DNA from: Collodictyon triciliatum
Lineage: Eukaryota; CRuMs
Reading direction: 5' to 3'
DNA length: 29,400 bases
NCBI GenBank assembly: GCA_043381765.1
Contig: JBHJMP010000957.1
Location: forward strand, 1 to 29,400
Translations under genes and position numbers: made by a program
In this document: positions 20,427 through 29,400 of the stretch, in pieces
How positions within the stretch are numbered: position 1 is the first letter of the stretch
How the letters are laid out: every line of letters starts with the position of its first letter
The notes under the pieces: model-generated
What the model saw: only the letters and a program-made list of their open reading frames with translations
The model's database searches: none
What the model was told of the DNA's origin: nothing

Positions 20427-22703
20427 ATGTGTTGTTTGGAAGAAGATTTATACAAAAAACTACCTACACCTGATTTCTTAAGTACGGGTGTTTTTAGTAA
20501 AACTTATTCGCAAATCACAAATTTTACTGATCCTTTCTTTAAAGATCACATCGACGGAGAAGACAAACAAGATATCGATAATTACACAGTATCAGGCAAT
20601 ACATTTTTGTCACCAACAGAAATAGTTCAATTTTGTAATGAAATCGGCCAAAGGAGTGTGTCGAAGTTTGAAATTAGGAGCTGGGGAGAGCCTACAAACG
20701 CAGCAATCAATGAAGAGACTACCAATGACAGATTAACTGAATGTATAAATGGTAATATACAAAATCATCAATATGAATCTTTCAGCGTCAATCCCAACTC
20801 ACTGAAAAAAATAGAGACACAAAATTATAAAAGATCTCTATGGTCTAATTTTAATGAGTTATTTTCATATGGAAGTGACGGAAATACTCCAAATGCTCAT
20901 GGTAATTCTATCTCAGAATATACAGGGAATGACATGAAATGCATCATTGATTTAGGTGACGATCTTATTCAAAATGAATCCTCTTATAGCAGAAAGTTTA
21001 TTGAAATGCGCCCGGAGATATCCAATGGAAAAAAAATGGAAAGGTCGAGAAAAAAAATCACGAAACAAATGGATATGTCTCGTGTACGCAAAAGAAATGA
21101 TGTTATGTCTAATTCTAATGAGCCTAACTTACAATTAAAATCGATTCAAAATGAAATAGCTGTTTGTGACTTTGAAATAAGAATTGAACGATCTCCGTTA
21201 TATAACGTCGTTATCCGAGGAAGAAATATTCACCCTCCGTTCCGCATCTCCATTAATATCCTTGCTAATCATCATGCGCAGCTCCGAGGTGAAACTCTAT
21301 CATTTCATTGTTTAATAGCCTCATCAAAAAAACACACAGCTGTTGGAGTTGAATCGATTTCCAATAGTCATTCTTATGAGCATTACCAAGAATCTCTTAC
21401 TCAGAGGAGTGAACCAGATGCGGAAGTTACAATTGGAGAAGAATCTAGGATAGAGGTGGAATTTTCCAAGCTAAAAATTAGTGATCCTAGGCTCGGGAGT
21501 GATGTAGCAATCACATTTGTAGCTTCCCTGACGATCCAAGGGAATCCAAAGATCATATCATTCTCAAAACCGTTTCAATTATTTGTTTGTGCTCACTGTG
21601 AACACGAAGAGACCACAGCATTCAAATATCTATGGGATGGAATAGCTTCGACAAAACTAAAAGGTACAGGGTCATTACCCTTATCTGACATCCTCTCCGA
21701 CTTAAATAGAAAGTGGGATAACCATTTCGGTCGTTCCTTCAGTGAAATTAATTCGTTTTCTTATTTGTTCTATGCGAATCACACCCGCTTGGATTGTGTC
21801 GATAATAAATTCGACCAGAGTGGTATTATGTGCAACTCACAGGACAAGGATATTGCTGCTGACGTAGAAAACACCAGTCAATCACAAGCACACGTAGAAC
21901 CAAATGATTTTTATCATGAGGACTCTACGGCGGAATCTTATGTTGATATTTTTTCATTAACAAACACAGATGGTACATCGAATTTTATCCACTGTGTCAG
22001 ACAGGTTGATTATCTCCCAAATCAATCCGGATTATCACCAACAGCAAAACAAGGAACCCGAGAAATTGCATCCAATCCCGACGAAGGCGGAGTGACCAAA
22101 GAAACATATCGAATCGAGAGATTACATACACATAAGGGCTACTCAACACAAACTATTTGGGATTGTTCACATAAAAGGTCACTGACATTGAATCCACCAG
22201 CATCACATATTGTACAGTTTGGAGCAGAAGTAACGTCGCTGTCACCAGTGAGAGGAGAACTCAACCAAATTAGGTACCAATCTTTCCAGCGAGTTTGGGC
22301 AGTGATTTACGCAGCTGGGAGAGCTCTTGAGCGAGACCCTGGACTGGCTCATCTATGGAAAAATGGGTTCATCCATGCCTTTTGCTCTAGACAACGAGCC
22401 CACCGCAGCCTAGAATCTAATCCCTTGTATGTACCATTTACTTTTTCACTTCGTTTTTCGGAGCGCTTTCCTGGTTACTTGTATGTGGCTTTTCTCAATG
22501 GCAGAAAGGAAGCCAGATGCCGAAAGATTGAACTTTCGTCGATGAGGAAGCCAAAAGTTCTCGGGATTATCAAAAAATGTCCGACTTTAATCTACATCTT
22601 GAGTACATCGGGAGAAGTGAAAGAGAAGACAATTGCTTTGGGGCTCCACAGTGTCTCTGTTGAATATGACTTTGAATTGGATTCATACAAGACGCTGGAT
22701 TAA
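20427..22703 (+). CDS. STAT-like transcription factor: DNA-binding Ig-like region, linker, SH2 domain and C-terminal Tyr
   Basis: A single long exon of 758 aa, unlike its exon-rich neighbours. Residues 1-200 are polar with no recognised domain. Residues 201-224 are very basic (KKMERSRKKITKQM, VRKR), a possible nuclear signal. Residues about 245-395 read as a beta-sandwich in STAT DNA-binding-domain order (FRISINILANHH, RIEVEFSKLKI, IISFSKPFQLFV), followed by a helix with the Trp of the STAT pattern (FKYLWDGIAS, 399-408). Residues 416-448 fit the linker domain (LPLSDILSDLNRKWDNHFGR). A polar insertion of about 160 residues follows. Then FQRVWAVIYAAGRAL (620-634) and an SH2 domain: LWKNGFIHAFCSRQRAHRSL, FTFSLRFSERFPGYLYVAF, in which Arg676 is the expected phosphotyrosine-binding Arg. 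Near the end, Tyr747 and Tyr754 (LDSYKTLD) sit where STATs carry the activating Tyr. Family knowledge: STATs dimerise by SH2-pTyr exchange and bind DNA. I see no coiled-coil domain. STAT assignment rests on motif order. Confidence 0.8.
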   Translation: MCCLEEDLYKKLPTPDFLSTGVFSKTYSQITNFTDPFFKDHIDGEDKQDIDNYTVSGNTFLSPTEIVQFCNEIGQRSVSKFEIRSWGEPTNAAINEETTNDRLTECINGNIQNHQYESFSVNPNSLKKIETQNYKRSLWSNFNELFSYGSDGNTPNAHGNSISEYTGNDMKCIIDLGDDLIQNESSYSRKFIEMRPEISNGKKMERSRKKITKQMDMSRVRKRNDVMSNSNEPNLQLKSIQNEIAVCDFEIRIERSPLYNVVIRGRNIHPPFRISINILANHHAQLRGETLSFHCLIASSKKHTAVGVESISNSHSYEHYQESLTQRSEPDAEVTIGEESRIEVEFSKLKISDPRLGSDVAITFVASLTIQGNPKIISFSKPFQLFVCAHCEHEETTAFKYLWDGIASTKLKGTGSLPLSDILSDLNRKWDNHFGRSFSEINSFSYLFYANHTRLDCVDNKFDQSGIMCNSQDKDIAADVENTSQSQAHVEPNDFYHEDSTAESYVDIFSLTNTDGTSNFIHCVRQVDYLPNQSGLSPTAKQGTREIASNPDEGGVTKETYRIERLHTHKGYSTQTIWDCSHKRSLTLNPPASHIVQFGAEVTSLSPVRGELNQIRYQSFQRVWAVIYAAGRALERDPGLAHLWKNGFIHAFCSRQRAHRSLESNPLYVPFTFSLRFSERFPGYLYVAFLNGRKEARCRKIELSSMRKPKVLGIIKKCPTLIYILSTSGEVKEKTIALGLHSVSVEYDFELDSYKTLD

Positions 22704-23136
22704 GGTTTACAACTTCGCGTGGGGAGTTAATTGGGTACAACTATTGACTTAGTCGAGATTAAGTCGCGGCTTATAAATATCCGCGAACTATAAAAAATAA
22801 TAGTAATGAAAAAATGAATTTTTTTTTTTTTTTTAGAAAATCAAGAAAATAAAGGCCAGCCGAGAACCAAACTCCTAGTAAATAAAAAAATAGTCGTACA
22901 GAAAACTCCAATTGATTAATAAAATAAATAAAACAAAAGAATACCACGATAATAGAAAATAGAATGGATAAAATAAGCGATAAATATAACTCAGCGACGC
23001 ACAGCTTTGGTTTTTTTATTTCCAGTAAATGACAGCAAAACAACAAAGGTGAGTGTGCGATGTTTCATCGCTCGTCTGCTGTGTGGATATGCGACACTAT
23101 GTGCGTTATGGATTTCCTGCGACTTATGTAGTTCAT
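22704..23136. other. 3' intergenic space between convergent genes
   Basis: AT-rich DNA lies between the stop of the STAT-like gene and the stop of the type I membrane protein gene. It has poly-T/poly-A runs (about 22818-22834) and no supported exon. An alternative reading frame of the membrane protein's last exon would stay open to about 22994, but the frame used gives a better protein. Confidence 0.55.
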
Positions 23137-26100
23137 TTAAACATGTACAGGAAGGATATGTGCTGGTCGACGATTCACAAGATACATGATCGTTCCGAGT
23201 ATCACAACTGTGGTTCTAGATTATTTGTGTTGTGCATATGAATTAGTTATAGCAATCACGAAAAGAAAAGGAAAAGGAAAAGGAAAAAAAGAAAAAAAAA
23301 GTAGGATTATAGTAACTTGATAGAATTCTAATTCAAGAATCATACCCAATTAGCAGAGCTATTCCAACATAACTAGAAACAAGTTCGTGGATTAAGGCAC
23401 GTCTTGCGGAGTTATGAATGCCCATTGTGTCACCTAATTCAATTTAGTCCGTACATCAGCTACACGAACCGGGAATTCAGAGGATTGTGACAATAAATAA
23501 TGTATACGTCTCAGCATGTTCATACCGTCAATTCCATCCTGATTAAGCGAATTAATATTGTCCTGAATAACATTTCTCTTTCCACCTATAAGTAACCATA
23601 ATTCTTTTCTTTGGACACGAGAGTTTTTTTCCCTTAAATAGAGAAATAAGAAAAAGAAAAAAAAAGAGAAAAGATGAAAAAGAAGAAAAAGAAGAAAAAG
23701 AAGAAAAAGAAGAAAAAGAAGAAAAAGAAGAAAAAGAAGAAAAAGAAAGCAGAGTGCGCGGATATATACTTGCCTTTTAGTCTTCCAAAAATTTGCTCCC
23801 TCAGCGCAGCTCTAATCTCATCCACCTTTTGTTAATTGAGTATTTTATTAAATATTTATTGGGCATAAAGGGTGTGTGTGTTAATTTAACAAACATGATC
23901 CTTATTAGACGTAGAAGTAGGGCCATCGGTACTCTCCTATATGCAGATTGAACCCACGGTTAAATTCGGAAATATTATATCGCCTTATAAAGTAATAAAA
24001 AGGGAAAATCGATACAATTTTTTTATGCGTTTATCAATATAAAAAATAAAACGTGATTCTCACCACTTTGGGCTCGAATTTTCGGAAGCGGTTGAAGTTT
24101 AATAAGTCCTGTAGCTTATTCCTTCTATATTCAAAAGTTTTTGTCAAGACAGTTGATATTGCAAGTTCAATACAGAGGACAATAATTTAGAAATAAAAAA
24201 CGAAAAAAACAAAACGCTTAATTTCGTTTATAATTTCAATATTATATAGCTGAAAAGTTTTTTTGTTCAACGAGAGAAAAAGTAGCTTGTAAATCAATCA
24301 AAATCTCATATATAATGCATATTAAAAGAAAGGTAACAGAGTAACATAACCATACCCTTCATACTGCCTATCAACTTCGTTTCTTGTTTGAGTTACGCGG
24401 GGCATATGGCTTTCTTCATCGCCTGCTGCATCGTCCACCTTTTCCTCTTCCTTTTCAGCATCATCTCCAACCATGTCCCAACCATCAGAGCTTGGGAACA
24501 TCATATCATCTATTCATATGTTTCCCCTTCCAGTCCATATGACTTCATCCTGATAAGTGAATAGATACGATGTAGGAGATGACATAAAATTACCAAATTC
24601 TCCGTAGTACATATCACGTTCTCCATAGAGGTTGGCCCCCTCAAGACCAGCTGAATTTGGGCCAAAAGTTCCTTCAGCAAACTTCATTGTTTGTTAGTCA
24701 ATCGAAAAGCCAACTTATATTTCTAGCATGTATGTGCGTATTCAAGACTTCGAGACTGACATCGCCAAAAGGATCTTCATTATGAAGCTTATCAACTTCT
24801 CCCACGTTCTCTTGACCGTCTGCATTGTCCTTCCTAAAACCAAAATATTTAAGCCCAGAAAAACTATCGAAACACAAGAAATAAAATATAGAGATGGGTC
24901 TCCACATACTTATCCTCCAATTCTTGCTCAACAATAACTTCATCTTGGACCCAGTTCCCCATTTCTTCATCTGCATCTGGGTCAGCCAAAGCTCCCTCCT
25001 ACCACAAATGTAGATATGAGGTTTGACTGCAATACCCATATTCTAAGACCAAAATATAAAATATGCTATAATATTTATCTATATGGTTAGATAAATATAA
25101 GGTCAGAATATATAAAAATATTAATTTAACAAATAATTTGAGTCTGTATATATGAAGTATTCCCCCTGAATAGTTAAAATTGAACGAATCAGCTCAAGAA
25201 AAGCAACAAAATAGCAACAACTACAAAAAAAAAACCTCCATCTTGCACATATCCAAAAGAATAATAATAATAGAAAAATGATTAAATAACAAATAAACAA
25301 ATGCAAGTGCCACAAAATAACATTCGATGATATTCAAGATTACTGCATCACAGCATAACTTCAACACATGATACATCATAGTGATACTGTTCGAATGTAG
25401 ATGAATTTACCTGAGAATGAAACGCTAGACTTGGTGTGTTTTGGAAATCGAAGTCGTTTACTTCATTTTGCAAAGGACGGTCGCCTCTATTGCTGTCATC
25501 GGGTGCATTTAAAGCAGTACTATTACGTTCTACAGAGTCATCTTTCAATTTCCAATCTTCATCTTCATCTTCAGTCTGGGTGCCGTATTTTTTCTCGGTA
25601 TCATCCTTCCACACAAATGCGCCATTCGTTTCTTGATTAATCTCCTGAAATAAATGAAAGCGATGAATGTAGTATATGGCATAATATATTGATACCTCTG
25701 TATTACAATCATACACGAACGATGGATAAATAAACAAGCAAACAAGCAAACAAATAAACAAATAAACAGAAAAAATAGAAAAATAGACAGATAGACAACT
25801 AACAAATAAAAATAAAAATAAAAATAAAAATAAAAATAAAAATAAAAATAAAAATAAAAATAAAAATAAAAATAAAAATAAAAATAAAAATAAAAATAAA
25901 AATAAACAGACAAATAGGCAAATAGACTACTAAACAAACAATAAGTCCTGTTTTGGCCTCTGTTTTAAGATAAAGGCTCGAAGTGCTTTTTGTAACTTAG
26001 TGAATAGAAAGAAAAGATCCTTCAAGTTTGATGAAAAGGATTTCTTGTGTTATCCTTACTTTGTCGTGAATTCAAAAAAAAAAAAAAAGGGTGTAAAACC

Positions 26101-26213
26101 TGCTCTATCGAACGAGAACCAGCTTCTTCCAGGGCAAGACAACCAAAAGAACTTGCCAGAAGGACCAGCGCCACAAGAAAAATAGCGGGTATGCGCCACT
26201 TTGAGCAGTACAT
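23137..26213 (-). CDS. Type I membrane protein with signal peptide and acidic lumenal domain, family unknown
   Basis: I do not recognise the family. Exon 1 (26213-26100, 38 codons) encodes a textbook signal peptide: KWR, a hydrophobic core IPAIFLVALVLLASS, then FGCLALEE. Next exons: 25644-25411 (78 codons, acidic: TQTEDEDEDWKLKDD), 24998-24910 (DADEEMGNWVQDEVIVEQEL), 24833 to about 24740, about 24680-24594 (GLEGANLYGERDMYYGEF), about 24500-24345 (GDDAEKEEEKVDDAAGDEES), about 24120-24063 (RRNKLQDLLNFNRFRKFEPK), about 23822-23771 (VDEIRAALREQIFGRLKGK), about 23600-23528 (GGKRNVIQDNINSLNQDGID), then ALIHELVSSYVGIALLIG, and finally 23225-23137. Joining the last two gives a single transmembrane span (YVGIALLIGTTVVILGTIMY) with a short basic tail (NRRPAHILPVHV). 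Topology is inferred: N-terminus lumenal or outside, tail in the cytosol. Phases fit for the first four exons and the last junction; some middle junctions and the 23430-23525 segment are unsettled. Confidence 0.65.
23264..23301. repeat. (GGAAAA)n purine tract
   Basis: Short GGAAAA and GAAAAA units lie in the last intron of the type I membrane protein gene, pyrimidine-rich on the sense strand just 5' of the acceptor at 23226. Confidence 0.9.
23656..23750. repeat. (GAAGAAAAA)n 9-mer array
   Basis: About eight copies of the 9-mer lie in the intron immediately downstream (in gene sense) of the exon VDEIRAALREQIFGRL of the type I membrane protein. It is pure pyrimidine on the sense strand. Confidence 0.95.
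25736..25915. repeat. (AAATAA)n hexamer array with AAACAAGC/AAACAAAT flanks
   Basis: About 18 copies of AAATAA (25803-25909) are bordered on the left by AAACAAGC- and AAACAAAT-type units. They lie in intron 1 of the type I membrane protein gene. Confidence 0.95.
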
Positions 26214-27335
26214 ACTTTTTCTTTTCTATTTCCCCCTCTGGCGTAATAAGTAAAAAGCGTCCTATGCAGTAAGGAAGGCAAACTGTGGTTATAGAGCAAC
26301 TTGTGAAGACCCTGAGACTTTTGAGCCACATGCTCCAGACTTTCAGACGGGGACTGTGAGAGACCACGAGGAAGGATGCCCTCGCCCGACTGTTTTTCCT
26401 CCGATCGCCCAATCCTTCGAAACAGCGGGCAAACAGCCACGTGGCACAAAAGCGGCAAGGAAAGAAATCAAATCGTGCACCGAACGAAAGTGGAATTTAA
26501 ACATTTTGAAGAATAAGATGTCACCAACATTCTTTAGGTACAATAAAGGAATAAAAAGAATACCACTAACATTGTGCTACTCAAAATGGGAAACGAGATT
26601 CTATATCTACTCCCAGCTTCGAACCCACAAAAGCGCACCCCAACAGGGTTGTCCCCTCTATTTCATTCCTGCCCTTCTTGGAAACTATTTCATGCCCCAC
26701 GCCCAATTCTAAGAGCTTCCCCACCCTCGGCGCGCGTCCTGCCAAGCCACTCCCCATGAAGCTCTTCTCGAACATGTCAAATAAACTGAAAAGAAAAAGA
26801 AAAAGAAAAAGAAAAAGAAAAAGAAAAAGAAAAAGAAAAAGAAAAAGAAAAAGAAAAAGAAAAAGAAAAAGAAAAAGAAAAAAAAAGCAAAAAAAGCAAA
26901 AAAGCAAAAAAAAGCAAAAAAGAAAAATTTAAACTAAAATCAATTTTTTTCAGTTTTACAGCTGCGCCCTAAGTGGACACATATTGCTGCTTGTCTCGCA
27001 TTTGATTAGAAAGCCAACAAAATACAAGCAAACCCGATATTCTATAGCAGATACTTGAAAGTCGTTCATCGATTCTGCGGAGCTTGGCCTTCCATTGCAG
27101 CCCTATCCTCTGCGCTCTTGTCGTCGCGCCCACACGCTCATACGTTTCAATAAACAATCCACCACCTTGTGGCCAGATTTCATTATTTTTTTTTTAATAA
27201 TAGAGGACGTTTCCCACTAAGTGAACTTGTTATCTTGGTCATGATGCGAAAGTAATTTTTCTCTCTTTTTTCTTTTCTTTGGAGGCGGTAGGTTTCATCC
27301 CTTGGCTAAAAGGGCGGTGTGTGCGGGCGACTGCC
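26214..27335. other. 5' flank of the type I membrane protein gene and 3' flank of the LEA-2 gene
   Basis: A GC-richer block (about 26214-26780) is likely promoter or 5' UTR. An (AAAAAG)n array follows. On the - strand, 26969-27157 is a 62-codon open frame (VGATTRAQRIGLQWKAKLRR, then YRISGLLVFCWLSNQ) that has protein-like composition but no recognised family; I cannot tell whether it is a real small gene, an exon or chance. Confidence 0.45.
26788..26925. repeat. (AAAAAG)n hexamer array
   Basis: About 16 perfect AAAAAG units are followed by AAAAAAGC variants, in intergenic DNA. The KRKRKR and FLFLFL frames are artefacts. Confidence 0.97.
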
Positions 27336-29096
27336 TCAATCGAGAAGCGGATTACGCACATACGTTGTAGTGTCAATGTGGTGTTTCATATCCAACAAGC
27401 CCAGCGTGGAATAATGGACATATCCTGTCATGTCAGTGTCGAAATCGCCGGTGCGGAGTGTGCTATTGTGTACGATTGAACGCATACAAAATTTAAATCA
27501 TTATTCAATAATTTGGTAAAACGCCATATAAAAAACATGCACCACCTATATGAGCGAATCGGACTACCTTATTGTGTTGTGTTGTTTAAAATTAATGTTA
27601 ACATATTGATGATTGAAGATGATTTACTTGATGATTCGGTATTTAGTCGCTATTGTACTGATATTAAATTGGCCGTCGATGTTGAAGGGGGTTTGGGCTC
27701 GGCCAGACGCAGAGAATTTGTCGTGGTCATGCAGCAGGCCGATACAGAGAGATTCATCTCCGGGCTCCTTGCTTCCTATATGAATACAAGACATATCGCT
27801 GGTCAATAATTACAATGTGCAATTCTCTTGCGTTACATCTCATTTCGCACAACTGGGAAAGAAAAAAATATAATTCTCTTGCATTAAGTTAGAAGTATTC
27901 AAAATTAATGAACGAAGAAAAGGTATAGCCAAATATTCGAGAAATGTGTATTCTACGAAAAAAGAAAAAAGAAAAAAGAAAAAAGAAAAAAGAAAAAAGA
28001 AAAAAGAAAAAAGAAAAAAGAAAAAAGAAAAAAGAAAAAAGAAAAGAAAAAAAAGAAGGAAACTGAATATTTAAAATGAAAGATATATATATATTTGAGG
28101 CCTTACGAAAGCAAACATTCACATCAACCGCTTTTATATGTAGTGCTTGTACATTTGTATTTTCTATTTGCATCGAAAACTTTGTATCGAGAATGTTTCC
28201 TTTGGTACTGAATAAGTTAGCGCGGGTAAAGCTGACAAGTTCGATTTGTGGTGTATTCAAACAGATGAAGTAAATGACTATAGCAGACATCAAGAGGAGT
28301 ACAAGCAACGATATGACCACCAGTAAGACAGTTCGCTGTCTCATGTCTGATTGTTTCCTGTTCAATTATTAAAAAAAAAAAAAAGAGTCTTTTGTCAACA
28401 GGGAGAAAAACGATTTTTTTTTTTTACATAAACTGAATTATCTGGTGGATAATATAGTAAATAAAAAAATAAAATTGCAACAAATTAAATAGACATATCA
28501 TGCAAATGGACGAGTGAAGTATACGATTTCTTGTCGCTGATCAAAGGCTCTTTCTCGTGCGGATGAGAGGACATCTTTGGTGAAGCCGGAAATATTCTGG
28601 TTGAATGCATATGATTCAGAGAGGGATCTACTACTACCACAGTTTCCGGGGCGTTTGCCTCAAAGACACGAGTATAGTAATTCACCCCTACATCTGAGGA
28701 AAAAAAATTATAAGGTATGTATAAATATGCTAATAATTGAATCATAATATCTTTCAATTAGATTTATTATTATTATTATTTAGTAATTTGTAATCCATAA
28801 GAATGGAAAAAATAGATAGATAATCCTGTGCATGAGCGATTAATAATACGACTATGATTAAACAAAAGGGATATTTTTTTTCTAGCAAGAAATTAAATAC
28901 CAAGTGAGCTCGGAGCAAAAGAACGAGTACCAATCTTCTCCGAATGACTACGTTCACGTTGAAGTGGAGTTGCCATCCCGAGAATGGGAGACCGGTAGAA
29001 AGTTGGGGCTTCGGAGTCGCCCGAGAAACCGTGTGGTTGCGTCTGATCGAAGCTGCTCATGTCAAGCAGGTGCTTTCTGCAATAAGTTGATTTCAT
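27336..29096 (-). CDS. LEA-2 (WHy-type) single-pass membrane protein, complete, 5 exons
   Basis: Exons on the - strand: 29096-28901, 28693-28495, 28357-28107, 27775-27628 and 27462-27336 (stop TGA). All phases agree; total 921 nt, 306 aa. The first 131 residues are a polar cytosolic region (FSGDSEAPTFYRSPILGM, HPHEKEPLISDKKS). Exon 3 gives a basic stop (KQSDMRQR), one strong membrane span at about residues 140-163 (TVLLVVISLLVLLLMSAIVI), and then the LEA-2 start: SFTRANLFSTKG, DTKFSMQIENTNVQALHIKA. Exons 4-5 complete the beta-sandwich (KFSASGRAQTPFNIDGQFNI, MTGYVHYSTLGLL). Family knowledge: LEA-2/WHy domains occur in plants, fungi and protists, linked to stress or vacuole/plasma-membrane location; the exact role here is unknown. 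The start could also be the second Met (MSSFDQ, about 29058). The exon 2 donor is GTCTAT, weaker than the others. Confidence 0.82.
27958..28055. repeat. (AAAAAAG)n heptamer array in LEA-2 intron 3
   Basis: About 13 units of AAAAAAG fill the 331-nt intron between exons 28357-28107 and 27775-27628. The sense strand is pure CTTTTTT. Confidence 0.96.
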
Positions 29097-29182
29097 GGAA
29101 GGTCAGACACAGTTCTATGTTGAAAAGTTTTCCCTTTGAAGTTCTAATTAAACCATAAAGGAGTGAAATATTAAAATAACCA

Positions 29183-29291
29183 AAAGCAAACAAAAAAGCA
29201 AACAAAAAAGCAAACAAAAAAGCAAACAAAAAAGCAAACAAAAAAAGCAAACAAAAAAAGCAAACAAAAAAAGCAAACAAAAAAAGCAAAC
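29183..29291. repeat. 12-13-mer array, AAAAAAGCAAAC
   Basis: About nine copies of CAAACAAAAAAG(C), with 12- and 13-bp versions, lie upstream of the LEA-2 start codon. Confidence 0.95.
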
Positions 29292-29303
29292 AATAGCAAC
29301 TTA

Positions 29304-29400
29304 ATAAAAAGAATAAAAAGAATAAAAAGAATAAAAAGAATAAAAAGAATAAAAAGAATAAAAAGAATAAAAAGAATAAAAAGAATAAAAAGAATAAAAA
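29304..29400. repeat. (AATAAAAAG)n 9-mer array, runs off the window
   Basis: About eleven perfect 9-mers continue past the right edge. The array follows the AAAAAAGCAAAC array after about 12 bp. Confidence 0.96.

Noticed and set aside
26581-26932. KRKRKR / FLFLFL frames
   Set aside because: They are translations of the (AAAAAG)n array; the flanking parts show no family.
27513-27809. 98-codon + strand frame with protein-like composition
   Set aside because: The - strand reading of the same DNA is LEA-2 exon 4, with proper acceptor, donor and phase and a matching domain.

Overview
This window is nuclear DNA from a eukaryotic microbe. It is AT-rich. Genes are split into many short exons by GT-AG introns, reading-frame phases fit across the junctions I traced, and every gene sits among A/T-rich tandem repeats of 3-13 bp units. 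No operons, ribosome-binding sites, phage genes or CRISPR arrays are visible. The gene set (RhoGAPs, a transgelin-like actin binder, an SH2/STAT-like protein, a LEA-2 membrane protein) and the repeat-filled introns suggest an amoeboid protist. A foraminiferan such as Reticulomyxa filosa, or an intron-rich amoebozoan, are candidates. This placement is an inference from style and is not proven. Two runs of N (8385-8791 and 19833-19890) mark assembly gaps.

Layout: (1) up to 2775, + strand: an alpha-helical, HEAT/ARM-like protein in at least 12 exons, continuing left of the coding part visible near 206. (2) 3111-4071, - strand: a complete transgelin/calponin-family protein (4 exons, 191 aa). (3) 4750 to about 8889, - strand: a RhoGAP protein with a probable ASH/MSP-like beta-sandwich before the GAP domain; its 5' part is interrupted by a gap. 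(4) 8890-10773: no confident gene, only isolated exon-like pieces. (5) 10774-11817, + strand: an AT-hook plus HMG-box protein. (6) 12556-16118, - strand: a complete BAR-RhoGAP protein (15 exons, 601 aa). (7) 16777-18880, - strand: a dynamin/IRG-like GTPase with a zinc ribbon, whose P-loop and DTPG exons are not found; a satellite of about 670 bp lies where they are expected. (8) 20427-22703, + strand: a single-exon STAT-like protein (DNA-binding Ig-like region, linker, SH2, C-terminal Tyr). (9) 23137-26213, - strand: a secreted-then-anchored type I membrane protein of unknown family. (10) 27336-29096, - strand: a complete LEA-2/WHy-type single-pass membrane protein (5 exons, 306 aa).

Two RhoGAPs, an actin-bundling CH protein and a membrane-curving BAR domain fit a cell with a busy actin cytoskeleton. 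The STAT-like protein and the HMG/AT-hook protein are nuclear factors. Nothing shows that the genes are co-regulated. Neighbours are independent transcription units in mixed orientation.

The most interesting item is the STAT-like gene, because STATs are known mainly from animals and their close relatives and from Dictyostelium-type amoebae. The second is the GTPase whose 5' half seems lost in, or hidden by, a giant GATAAAAA satellite.
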